Positions 51,787 to 61,863 of a DNA stretch of 64,000 bases are shown in pieces (position 1 is the stretch's first letter; each line of letters opens with the position of its first letter). Both the position numbers and the translations under genes were made by a program. A model generated the notes under the pieces. It was not told the DNA's origin, searched no databases, and saw only the letters and a program-made list of their open reading frames with translations. The stretch comes from Strobilurus pachycystidiatus (lineage: Eukaryota; Basidiomycota; Agaricomycetes; Agaricales; Physalacriaceae): assembly GCA_019915135.1 (NCBI GenBank), contig JAHLMK010000019.1:496001-560000 (forward strand), read 5' to 3'.

Positions 51787-53217
51787 TGTCATGACTCGGT
51801 CGTGGACCTGTCACGAGATCGCGCACGAACTATAGATTGGGTGCGCCACATAGGAGAGAACTTATCCCGAAGAACAGGTCGCGCTATCACGGGAGTTGCC
51901 GATGGAACGCGATCAGATCCCTACGCGCCTCGCCGCGCCTCGCTAGCCGAACCAACGTCACATCCGTCGGCCGCCTCCCCTCGATTTAGACATGAGCACG
52001 AATGTCGGATATTTTCGGATATTTCAATTATATTCATATCCGACATCCGAAGTTATTCGGATGTCGGATGTCGGATATCCTTCGGATGTCGGATACCTCT
52101 CGGATGTCGGATGTTCACTTCCTGAGCAAACATCCGAACCATGATAGTTGTGACTATAATATGAGAGTGTTCTGTATTAGCTATGTGACTCTAATTGACA
52201 TTCACACCCAGTTTACTATCATAACTTCACAGTATGTATAGTTTTAGACTGTGATTGATGCAATTATAATCCAATATTCATGGATATTCAAATGTATTCG
52301 GATATAATCGAATGAATATCCGCAGATATTCGGATATTGGTCATTTAACTCGGATAGAATGTCGGATGTCCATCCGAATACGAATATCTGGGTTTGGGGT
52401 GCACATATTCGTCGTTCGGATGTCGGATATATCCGAATAGACACTCGTGATCATGTCTACCTCGATTCCCGCCACTCCGTATGAGCGACGCCCCATTGGG
52501 TCGAGGAATGACTCAATGATCGCTATCTTCTGATCAGTCCCGCATGGCATGAGCGGCGGCCCGCCCTATCCCGCTTCATCCCGCCTTATCCCGCCCATCG
52601 TCCAATCAGCGGTGCTCGATCTAGCGCGCCTTCCTCGCTCGATCAAAGGTACCATGCGCTACCGCAGCACATCGCTCCCGACGCGTCGGGAGCGCTCCCG
52701 ACGGAACCTTCGAGAAGAGGAGTTATTCATCAAGAGGCCGACGTATAAATACAGACGCTCTTTGTAGTAGATAGTCAGACTTCGTCCTTATCAAGTTTCC
52801 TTCCGCATTCTCTTGCCGGATACTCTGACTCCCTCTGAGCAAGGGCTCCCCCCCATGCCCTCCCTCGGTGACTCCGGTATCGCCCCCCACTCCTCGAACG
52901 AAGGATCTCAATGCGCCACATCTCGGACCGGGTCCGATGAAGCGCGCGACACCAGGAGACGGGGTCTCCTGGGTGTTCACTCTCTGGGCGATACGGAGGA
53001 GCATCCGTCGAGGTCCTCCGCGATCCCTCCCAAGCGACTGGACGGACGCGTCCCGGAGATATGCGTGTTGTGCCCGCAGGAAAGCCACGGTTGGAGCGTA
53101 GAGGCGCGCCATCGTGAGCGAGTCCTTGTCACGGCGGGATCAGGTCGTAACAATAGGACGAAGTCTCCCTACTGCCCGTACAACACCATATCAATAACTC
53201 AAGGCCCGTTCACAACA
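51787..53217 (+). repeat. 5' LTR of LARD-1, right edge tentative
   Basis: Identity with the 3' LTR is certain up to 52947, where the 3' copy is truncated. Beyond that the best LTR end is TTCACAACA at 53217, which mirrors the TGT start and is followed after seven bases by TGGTACTCAGCACC, a possible primer site. The copy contains MITE-C. Confidence 0.6.
51987..52459. mobile_element. hAT-type MITE, GGATA variant (MITE-C)
   Basis: 473 bp with perfect 8-bp duplications CCTCGATT (51979-51986 and 52460-52467). Its ends are TAGACATGAGCACGA and, inward from the right, TAGACATGATCACGA. It is missing from the 3' LTR of the same element, which shows the empty site, so it landed after LARD-1. Both flanks are full of CGGATA/CGGATG words and their complements. 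Its termini match MITE-A closely. Confidence 0.92.
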
Positions 53218-53811
53218 ACTACTCTGGTACTCAGCACCACCTCGCACGAAGCTCCATCCCTCGATCCACTCGACCAAACCGACATACGGTTATTCTCCCA
53301 ACTCCGATATGTCTCCTCTCAGGTGACAATCTTACGCGACGAAGAGGAGGGGACACCACCCCACCTAGAAGTAACACGAAGGGTACTACGGATAATGGAC
53401 GTGGTCCACCAAATATCTCGAACAGTGGAGGACTGGCCCCTCCTCCGTTCCTTTGTAAAAGGGTATACACTCGCCCTGGCAACATTCTCACAGATATCCG
53501 GGGAACACCTCCCCGCCTCGCAACGACGAACTCGACGACACCTGCACCATTTCTCCCAGTACTACCTGGAGAAACCCCTTCGACGAATACGGTCCCCTGG
53601 GTTCATCAGAGAACTTCACATCGAACCGATATACTCAATCGAATCACCATCGACTAGTGATGGAGTGGTTCGTTATAATCCTCTCTCAAAGGAATTCCAA
53701 CGTCGTTCCCGTCTACAAAGACGTAATGCTCGAAACCCTTCCAACGGCGTCTGGCGCGAAATACACTACGTCGACGACGTCGTATTCTTCCTCGACGAAA
53801 GGGAGGACTGA
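52813..53811 (+). CDS. sense frame of LARD-1, unknown protein
   Basis: A 332-codon intronless frame in the direction of the LTRs. Its first part overlaps the LTR, so translation may begin later, for example at the internal MDVVHQISRTVEDWPLLRSF. The likely folded portion reads DQTDIRLFSQLRYVSS, LHHFSQYYLEKPLRRIRS, GFIRELHIEPIYS and ends NGVWREIHYVDDVVFFLDE. It has helical, Arg-rich character but no zinc knuckle or known gag motif. It may be a divergent structural protein; function not assigned. Confidence 0.5.
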   Translation: MPDTLTPSEQGLPPMPSLGDSGIAPHSSNEGSQCATSRTGSDEARDTRRRGLLGVHSLGDTEEHPSRSSAIPPKRLDGRVPEICVLCPQESHGWSVEARHRERVLVTAGSGRNNRTKSPYCPYNTISITQGPFTTTTLVLSTTSHEAPSLDPLDQTDIRLFSQLRYVSSQVTILRDEEEGTPPHLEVTRRVLRIMDVVHQISRTVEDWPLLRSFVKGYTLALATFSQISGEHLPASQRRTRRHLHHFSQYYLEKPLRRIRSPGFIRELHIEPIYSIESPSTSDGVVRYNPLSKEFQRRSRLQRRNARNPSNGVWREIHYVDDVVFFLDERED

Positions 53812-54283
53812 TGGGTTTCGCGCAACGCGCCCCCCCATTTTCGGAAACAACATTTATTCGGCACGGACAACCCAGGACTCAGATAATTAGGCAATTCGAC
53901 AGGGCCCCGCGTAACGAAAGACGGTCCTCAGAACCTCGGGGAGGTCGAACTGGAAAACGCGAAGAGAAATAGAGGGCTCCCACCCAGCGGAAGCGGTAAC
54001 CCAACCACTCGGCGATCAGGGCCGAGGGCCCGATCCCACGAACCGCGTTGCAATCAGTCGATCGCGACGCGCGAACGCGACAAGTTCCGACAAAGGTCCT
54101 CGACCTAGGAGAATTGTCTCCTCGCTCGACCAACACCAGACGACATCAAGACAGGTGCATAGATTTATAAAAAAGTACAAGAGGCGCGGATCGAGAACTA
54201 CTATCGAAGACGTATTGGGTCCATGCCCGTATTTATGCATTCAAAAAAATCCCCACGACATCCCCTCGAAGCGACCACATCCC

Positions 54284-55096
54284 TCACCAACCCTGCGCCG
54301 AGTCCATCGACCGGGACCACTCCTCAAAAGTCATGTCCCAACGGGTCGCCGACCCTGGGGTCTCCTCCGCAATCATGAACTCATGAAAACAGGCGGCAAT
54401 GGCCGGATCCCGCTCCGACGCCCAAAGGATGGCGATGAGGCGACGGATGGAGAGGTGATCCCAAAGATAGCGAAGGATGAGGTCGAAGGCGTCGACACAG
54501 TACATCGTCGTGTCCGGCGCCGACCCAGGAAAGGCATTGACTAAAAGTCCAAGGAAAACATCCCGGTTAGTAAAGTATCGCGAGGCGATAGACGAAAACC
54601 ACACCGTGAGGGGCGAACAGGAGCCAAGCACAGGTCGAGAATGCCCGCAGGGTAGCCAAAGGAGACGGGCGCGTCAAAGCCCACCACGACAAGGGCGGAC
54701 GAAAGAACACCCTCCCCAAATGTGCGATCGATGAGCGAAACAGGACGAACTAGGAAAACGACTCCGTTAAAACCAACCTCGGGGCCAAAAGGAAAAGAAG
54801 CTTACTAGTGAAGCCCATACCAAGGGATCAGTAATCTCTTTCGACGATGTCGAGGCCATTCGGAGGGCCTCGGTTATGTAACCGACGCAGCGCGACCAGG
54901 CCTCCACGATCGGGAGTGAAGGGCGAGCAATATCACCTCGCACCCAAACCAGGAAACCGTCCCGGGACAGCAAACGAATCCCGTTGACCACCAGCGGGGC
55001 CGACACGAAGAGAGTGCTCAAACGACGAGGGGTAGACACCCGCGGAGGAGTGGGCGAGCGAGTGGGCGAGCGCAACAACGAAGACACGGACGACAT
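54284..55096 (-). CDS. antisense gene of LARD-1, unknown protein, probably spliced
   Basis: Opposite to the LTR direction. MSSVSSLLRSPTRSPTPPRV starts at 55096 and continues LFVSAPLVVNGIRLLSRDGF, VWVRGDIARPSLPIVEAWSR and STSSKEITDPLVWASL. A GTAAGC donor then gives an intron of about 56 bp ending CCTAG. The frame in the middle is ambiguous. The C-terminal part is clear: VNAFPGSAPDTTMYCVDAFD, LILRYLWDHLSIRRLIAILW, RWDMTFEEWSRSMDSAQGW, stop at 54284. The protein looks globular and alpha-helical. Family not recognised. Confidence 0.5.
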
Positions 55097-55884
55097 GGCA
55101 GGAAAGGAATGAGGAAGGAATTGGACGCAGAAAGAGTTTTTGTACTCCAATCCCTTCCTGGAGGCCCTGCCGGGAATTATCTTCCCATCCCCCAGAATCA
55201 GGACGATCCCCGAATCAGAAAACTTTAAGCTTTGGACAGTTGGGACGAACCGGATTCTCGACATATATTCGACGGAGGCGCGCTAAGAACTTCCGCTGGA
55301 TTAGGAAATTACCGTCCTCGAAAAGGACGATCCAGTATGAGAAAATGCCATCGGCAGAAGTTAACGACATCGGGGTCTGAGCGCGCGGCGTTCCAAACAG
55401 ATCTCTAGGGAACGGCGATCATTGATAAGGCGCCTTGACGAAATCAGGCGTCGGGAAATCGCTGGAGTACGACGGGATGCCTACGCCACCACTCTATTCG
55501 GACTGTCCTATACCAAGCGGAGAGGCCTCCCGGCGTGAAGAGGCGTGCACGGCCATGTGACGAACGCGCCTGCAACCCACTCGAATCCAGGGACCCGCAT
55601 TGTACCCGAAAGAAGTCACAGCTAAAAGAAGCGCACAGCCTTGGGCTCGTATCAAGAAACCAACGAACGTGCGGGCCCTTGTCCATTAAACTTTCGGTCT
55701 CTACCAAAATCAGCACTGGACGAGGGATTCCCCAGAGAATCCCCAGGAGTATGACGCCCGTCACGTTGAAGATGACTCGACTGAATGTCCGACTCGGACT
55801 TGGTCCTTTCCCAAAATCGAAAAGGCGCTGCCTACGGAAGCTCCTCTTACGTTTCTCGGGACGAGAAACTTAAAGAGGGGATAT
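55097..55884. other. LARD-1 3' interior and polypurine tract
   Basis: No gene is called. A sense stretch (RRREIAGVRRDAYATTLFGL then SYTKRRGLPA, about 55440-55540) may be a coding relic. AAAGAGGGGATAT at 55872-55884 is the polypurine tract. Confidence 0.45.
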
Positions 55885-56564
55885 TGTCATGACTCGGTCG
55901 TGGACCTGTCACGAGATCGCGCACGAACTATAGATTGGGTGCGCCACATAGGAGAGAACTTATCCCGAAGAACAGGTCGCGCTATCACGGGAGTTGCCGA
56001 TGGAACGCGATCAGATCCCTACGCGCCTCGCCGCGCCTCGCTAGCCGAACCAACGTCACATCCGTCGGCCGCCTCCCCTCGATTCCCGCCACTCCGTATG
56101 AGCGACGCCCCATTGGGTCGAGGAATGACTCAATGATCGCTATCTTCTGATCAGTCCCGCATGGCATGAGCGGCGGCCCGCCCTATCCCGCTTCATCCCG
56201 CCTTATCCCGCCCATCGTCCAATCAGCGGTGCTCGATCTAGCGCGCCTTCCTCGCTCGATCAAAGGTACCATGCGCTACCGCAGCACATCGCTCCCGACG
56301 CGTCGGGAGCGCTCCCGACGGAACCTTCGAGAAGAGGAGTTATTCATCAAGAGGCCGACGTATAAATACAGACGCTCTTTGTAGTAGATAGTCAGACTTC
56401 GTCCTTATCAAGTTTCCTTCCGCATTCTCTTGCCGGATACTCTGACTCCCTCTGAGCAAGGGCTCCCCCCCATGCCCTCCCTCGGTGACTCCGGTATCGC
56501 CCCCCACTCCTCGAACGAAGGATCTCAATGCGCCACATCTCGGACCGGGTCCGATGAAGCGCGC
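55885..56564 (+). repeat. 3' LTR of LARD-1, truncated
   Basis: Matches the 5' LTR from TGTCATGACTCGG up to CCGATGAAGCGCGC and shows the empty MITE-C site at 56080-56085 (CCTCGATTCCCG). It stops where LARD-2 begins. Confidence 0.88.
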
Positions 56565-58233
56565 TGATGTGCAAGTTCGGAATAGACCTCTGAAAAGAAG
56601 CTATCGTCTAACCACACTATCAATCCTTATCACAACTAGTACTCCTTGTAAGGGAGCTGGGGTGCACAAAGGTTCGAGAGAACAAGGTGCTTTTGGGTAA
56701 TGGAGAAATAGAGATGTATTCCGAATCGCTGTAGTTAAACTACGAGTTGTTTTTGGGGGTGTAGGGATTCTGATCGAAATGACACAAGAAAACCTTGAAG
56801 TCGTAGGCCGAACCTCTTGACGTATGAAGACCTTAAACAGCGCGAGGCAATGTAGCTTCTACCTATCAAGTGCTCTGGTGTACAAGGACTTTGTCTTGGA
56901 ATCGTCAGGCCGCTACCGCAGGTTTTACGCCACTGGACTGCTAACGATAAGGACTCCTTCTTGCACTTAAACCAAACTTCTAGTGTCTTGCACCGGGACC
57001 AAAGGTTCCGAAAGGTGTCTCAGACGTTGACAACACTCGTTCAAACTCGACTTATTCCTCAAAGGGAAGTACTTCACGAAAGAGCGTGAGTGCAGGGCAG
57101 AACCACTTGCAAACCGGCCTTCTTGCGAATACAAGGTTCTAACACCAAGTAGATTCGTTGGTACTTGACTTGGTACGTCGGAATAAGGTTCTTTCGAGTC
57201 TTTCAAGGAGTTTGGCAACACCTGATGTCTTTAAATCTTGGAAAGGTCTTTGGGGTCTTTGGGTACTTTGCAGAAATGAGTCGAAACTCGAGATAGATTC
57301 ACTACAACGGCTGCGTCTGACTAGCGGCTACTGGAGGGGGCTCTAAGCTACCGAAATATGGGTCCTTTGGGCCCTTTTATACTACTGGTGGGTTCCTACT
57401 GAGTAAGCATCTATTCTAGGATCGGATACATCGGACTTTCGAGTCATACAAGTGCTGGATTCTTATTGGCTATCCCTGGTCGAAACAACTGCGGACAGGC
57501 CGCTTGGTCCTTTAGCCATATACGCCACCTTGGCGGTATGGTACAATCCTTGTGCCCAGGAGATCAAGGTCCGATAAGGACTTCGATCCTTAGGTATCTT
57601 TATGTTGCAAGGTCCTACGGACACCTGCTTTCTTGTGGATAGGTTGGATGGAGATCGTTAAGAACGTCCTTTCGAGCGCAGACACTACAGGGGAGTGCTT
57701 TCTTAAAGTGGTAATACACCCTGCTTTCGGGGTGGTCCTTGATCGTGGATCATGATCGATCGGCATAGCGGAAGGCGTCGGTTCGGAGTCCTTGACAGCT
57801 CCGAAGATTGTTTCCCCAAAAGGGTTGTGACGTCCTTGAACTATTTCGGGACCTTCCAGGTCTTTGGGTTGAGGTGCGCAGGTCTCGGGTCGCTCGGACT
57901 GAACCGCCTGGAGACCTTTGGACCCTCCTTGGGTGCGAATGGTTATAGCACATCGTCTGTAGTACAAGGTACACGCAAAGGTACGGGATCTTGAAAGGGA
58001 TCCAACGCGCGGATAAGGATATTCGGATGAAGGTGATCGAAGGTTTCGATCGCGCCTGTCCTAAAGGACTTGTTAAGGCGCCTGGACCTTGTCCTGGAGG
58101 CTTGCCCGCGTCAAGGCAGTAACTCCTGCGTGCTCTATCCTAAGTACTTGACTGGAGGTTCCTAAGGTCTTTGGGCTGTTCAGGAATCGCAAAATTCCCC
58201 GTTTCTAGTACTGGAATAGTACCCTGCGTATCA
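56565..58233 (-). repeat. 1669-bp Ty3-type LTR, inverted copy
   Basis: Same length and ends as 13333-15001, in opposite orientation, with only scattered substitutions. TATAAAAG is at 57375-57381 on the minus strand. It functions as the 3' LTR of LARD-2. Confidence 0.88.
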
Positions 58234-58247
58234 TCTCCCCTTGACTT
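58234..58247 (-). other. polypurine tract of LARD-2
   Basis: On the minus strand AAGTCAAGGGGAGA ends directly at the LTR start TGATACGC, as needed for plus-strand priming. It shows that this LTR is the 3' one of a leftward element. Confidence 0.7.
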
Positions 58248-58431
58248 ATGAAATGTCGTCCGCGACATAGTCCTTGGTGGTTCAGAACCTTTATCCTGGG
58301 TACCAGGCCGTCGTGACGAAGTCCCCTTTTGGTTTCTATCGCCCGATGGACCCTCTTTTGCCTAACTTCGTTCCGTTATAAAAGGTCCTGGGACTTGTCC
58401 TCAGACCTTTCATTCCTGCCTTTATTCTATC

Positions 58432-59966
58432 ATGGCTCCCAAAACTTGGACTCCCATCGCAAAACTGCTTCCCACAACGCCGCACGTTCCGTCCGCGAAG
58501 GACCTGATCACTACGCGCGACCTTGGCGCCGGTCTCGTCGCTTATGCGCTCGACTACGACCCTCCAGCCAACACACCCGACTTCCTTATGTACCTCGGCA
58601 TGCATCTTACGCTCATCATTCCCAAGGTCCATCGTCTGGACCTCAAGAAGGCGTGTTCGAATCCCGACGTGGCACTGGAGATCACCGGCTATGTTGACAA
58701 GATCATGGAGAGAGTCCTTGTGTGTACTCCTTCGCTGTGTTCTTTTCCTGATCCTAACTTCATCCTGTCCTTGTTTTCTTTAGGCCGTCGCCCATGACCT
58801 TCGCACCTTTCCGAATGGTTCCAAGGTGTCGACGGACATGGCGGTGTTCTTTTTCAACCTTCGCCTCTATGTAGGGATGCTGGTACACCTGCTGGGGATT
58901 CACCCTCAGACGCCGACGCACCACATCGCTCATATCCTCCAACCTTTGGTGAGCAGCTGCAAGAAGGCGTCTAACGCCCACTTCCCTGGCCTGTCCCCGG
59001 GTCACCCTATGCATCCGGATAACGCTTATTTCAAGCCGGACAAGCTTGAGAAAGGCAAGGTATGTCCGTTCGTTACTCGTTGGTTTCCTACTGTAACCTC
59101 TGGATGTCTTCGCTTAGAAGACGAAGAAATCGCCCGAGGTCGTTACCGAGGCCATGGAGAAACGAGCCGAGGCGGGAGACGGCGACGTCGCGATGGATCC
59201 CGACTCTTGTGCGCGCTTCTTTCGTCCGGAGTACTTTAATTGGGCTGACGATGTGGCAGCTGGCGAGAGCGACGGTGAGGACTCCGTTGTCGTCGTCGGT
59301 GATACTGTGCGCTCAATTTCTTTGCCAGTCTCATCTTCCTTTATTGAAGCCTTTCGCCAGCTCCAACTCGCCAATTCCTTGTCAAAGGAAGCCGAAGCGG
59401 TACGTTCCTTTGAATCCTATGTTTGTCCCGGACTTCCTTATGACTTCTTTAATAGTCATCTTCCGTCCGTTACCTTCCTTTCGCAGCTCTTCCCGGTATG
59501 GACATTAACGCCCGTGTTTACCAGAAAGCCCTTCAAACCTTGGGCGCGATCAATGGTCAAGAAGCTCCTCCTAAGCGTAAGCTTAACGATGAGAACGCTC
59601 GCCGTGTTGTAAAGGCGGCCCGGCCTTCGACCTTTGGGGTCGAACCTGTCGTTCTTAAACAACTTGAAGGCGGTAAGGTGCTTCTTCCTCGCTCCTTGGT
59701 TTGCCTTGTTGATTCCTGGTTACTTCACCTTAGCGAACCAGTACATCAATGGTCTGTCTGCTGCCTTGGCCCAAGTCCACAAGCGTATGTCAAGGTTGTC
59801 TGGTCTTGACGACCCCAACATCTCGCCCAACTTGGTCATTTTGGAGCGCCAGTACCGGCACGACATTATCTCGACTTTCAACGAGATTCGGGGCCGTATC
59901 CAAGTCCTGCAGTCGACTCGCGACCTTTATATCTCGGCCTTAGACGCGATTGACCAGGCTCAGTAG
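58432..59966 (+). CDS. antisense gene A of LARD-2, unknown protein, about five exons
   Basis: Starts MAPKTWTPIAKLLPTTPHVP. Introns with good ends lie at about 58714-58783 (to AVAHDLRTFPNGSKVSTDMA), 59060-59117 (to KTKKSPEVVTEAMEKRAEAG), 59400-59486 and 59674-59733 (to NQYINGLSAALAQVHKRMSR). The stop is at 59964. The third junction does not keep frame perfectly with MDINARVYQKALQTLGAING. The N-terminal half looks globular (VFFFNLRLYVGMLVHLLGIH), the middle acidic with a basic patch (PPKRKLNDENARRVVKAA), and the end a helical coiled-coil type (IISTFNEIRGRIQVLQSTRD). The family is not recognised. It runs against the element's own transcript. Confidence 0.6.
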
Positions 59967-60340
59967 ACTACAAGGTCCTACTTTAGCTTAACTTTCGCCA
60001 AGTCTTAACCAGTACTACTCATAGTTTTCACTACTTCGTCTTCATACTGGTTTCGGATTCCTTTCCCACTTGTAGGAGCGGTAGTCACTTTATTTCCTTA
60101 GACTACTCTAGGCCCAGTTGGTGCATAATCCAACTCCTTTCGATTTGAACCCTTAAAGTTTTTCCTGACCGCACCTTGGTAGGTCTAAGATCGAACTTAG
60201 TTCGATCGGCTATCGCCGATCGTACCTACCTTTAGATAGGTGGCGCCTAAACTTTGCATTTTTATCGGTTCGTTCGGACCTTCGACTGATGAGGTTCCTC
60301 TTTTAAGTCGGTCCTGGAGACAGGAATCTCATCTTTGATC
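59967..60340. other. spacer between the two antisense genes
   Basis: Contains an inverted GATCGAACTTAGTTCGATC hairpin followed by GGCTATCGCCGATC at about 60187-60220, a possible terminator or structured element. No gene. Confidence 0.45.
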
Positions 60341-61477
60341 ATGCCCGCACCCGTCCTGCCTTCCTTTGCAGATACGCGCATTCAAGGCGTTCGACTTCGC
60401 TCGCCTTTGACCTCCTTTCAACATGACTTAGTCATAGCGGACCTTGCGCTGAGCTGCGCCATGGAGATGTACAACTATACACGCTACTTCGTTGCGGTAG
60501 TCCGTCATCCGGATGGGACCTTAGCTACGGAGGACGACACTCGCCTCCTTCCCCAGCTCAAGCCCCCGGTTCATGCCTTTGGTCGAGACGAACCTCTAGA
60601 CGTTCCAACCTTGCGCTACCTTTTGCACGTCCTGGTAGGTCTAGTTGACTTCGCCTCGACACCTTTCTTGACTAACGGATGGTCCTTAGGTCCGCTTTCG
60701 TTATATCTGGGAACCCGCTTTCCACTTCCAGAACGGGGCCATTCCTCAAGGTTTCAAGGCGCACTTCTTTCCTTTGTACTACACCGCCGTCGAACTTTGC
60801 AAGGCTTGGTTCGCCGAAGGCAATACCTTTGACGGTGAAGGCGCCCGCTTCCACCTGGGGGACCTTAACATGGACATCCTTGCGAGTCACCCTTGGTTTA
60901 CCCAAGAGTTCATTGGACCTTTCATGGTGAGTTAAACCTGGTCTCTTCCTTTCATGTCTTGTGGTCGGCGCTGACCTTAGGAGTAGGTCGAGGCCCACTT
61001 TGGTGGTTACTCTGGCTTTTCCACACTCCTTCGCTCGCTTTACATCGGGTCTGACGACCTGAAGGTCCTTCCTGTTCAGTATGGGGACCTTCCCGCCGAC
61101 CTTGTCACGGTTATGAAGTGGTGGCCAGAGTTCCAACGTCAGAACTCTGCTCTTTACGGCTGGGACGACGCCTACGCGTTGGATAGACCTCCCAATATGC
61201 GTCGGTTGATCCCCGAGATTGACCTTCCCGCCAATCGGGTCCGTGAACAACTTCGTAGTTTGCGGTCCGTTTGTAACTTCTGTGTTTCCAGCGCCCCAAC
61301 CAGTCGCTGCCTATCATCGATCCACTACTCTGGCTCATCGACTGGTCGGAGGCCACCGAAGTAGACTACGAACTTCTTGCTGCTAGTATGTTAGCAATCG
61401 ACCTTAGCCACGCAGGACCTTTCTATGCGCGCCTTGCGAACCTTGCGGTCCCTCCTGATTGGAGTCGTTTTGCTTAG
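60341..61477 (+). CDS. antisense gene B of LARD-2, unknown protein, about four exons
   Basis: MPAPVLPSFADTRIQGVRLR starts at 60341. After an unresolved intron near 60685-60735 the protein continues NGAIPQGFKAHFFPLYYTAV and ELCKAWFAEGNTFDGEGARF. Clean introns at about 60928-60987 (GTGAGT...GTAG, joining GPFM to VEAHFGGYSGFSTLLRSLYI) and 61257-61292 lead to PNQSLPIIDPLLWLIDWSEA and the end VPPDWSRFA. Trp/Tyr-rich motifs (VMKWWPEFQRQNSALYGWDD) give it a distinctive look, but I know no family. Intact, spliced exons suggest it is still under selection. Confidence 0.6.
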
Positions 61478-61863
61478 TCCTTAGTTGACTTCTTTTGACC
61501 TAAAGGTCGCTTTTCTTTTCTGCCTTACGAATGTTCCTTATAGTCACATTGCTTTGTCTGTATTACTTTACTCGTAACACAGCTTCTTGTGGACCTTTTC
61601 ATCGTCTAAGGTTCTCAGCCCCCGAACTTCGCGACCTTTGATATTCCAAGGAGAGTCCTGGATTCTCCCCTTGACTTAAGGTTTCCACTAAGGTTCCTTG
61701 TTCTTGCACCTTGGTGGTTTTCACACGGTTCTTTGGAGTACAAGAAGTTGTATATTTTTATAAAATACAACGGGGCGGGGAATGCGTATATGAAAAGTGT
61801 CCGTTTGGCACTGACTGGTATTCGTGTATATAAAAAAAAGAAAAGATTAGCGGCGGGACGCGA
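61478..61863. other. spacer between convergent genes
   Basis: AT-rich around 61745-61850 with several TATAAAA/TATATAA words; serves as the 3' region for both flanking genes. Nothing else seen. Confidence 0.45.

Larger units (their letters stand above)
51787..56564 (+). mobile_element. LARD-like LTR element 1
   Basis: The 5' LTR starts TGTCATGACTCGG at 51787; the 3' LTR starts with the same sequence at 55885, right after a polypurine tract AAAGAGGGGATAT. The LTRs are nearly identical over 680 bp once the MITE in the 5' copy is removed. The 3' LTR is cut at 56564 by the second element. The interior has no recognisable gag, protease, reverse transcriptase or integrase, but carries one long sense frame and one antisense gene. 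It must depend on another element for movement. Confidence 0.8.

Noticed and set aside
53750..53790. YVDD in the LARD-1 sense frame (HYVDDVVFFLDE), like a reverse-transcriptase active site
   Set aside because: None of the other RT blocks occurs before or after it and it sits at the very end of the frame, so chance similarity is likelier.
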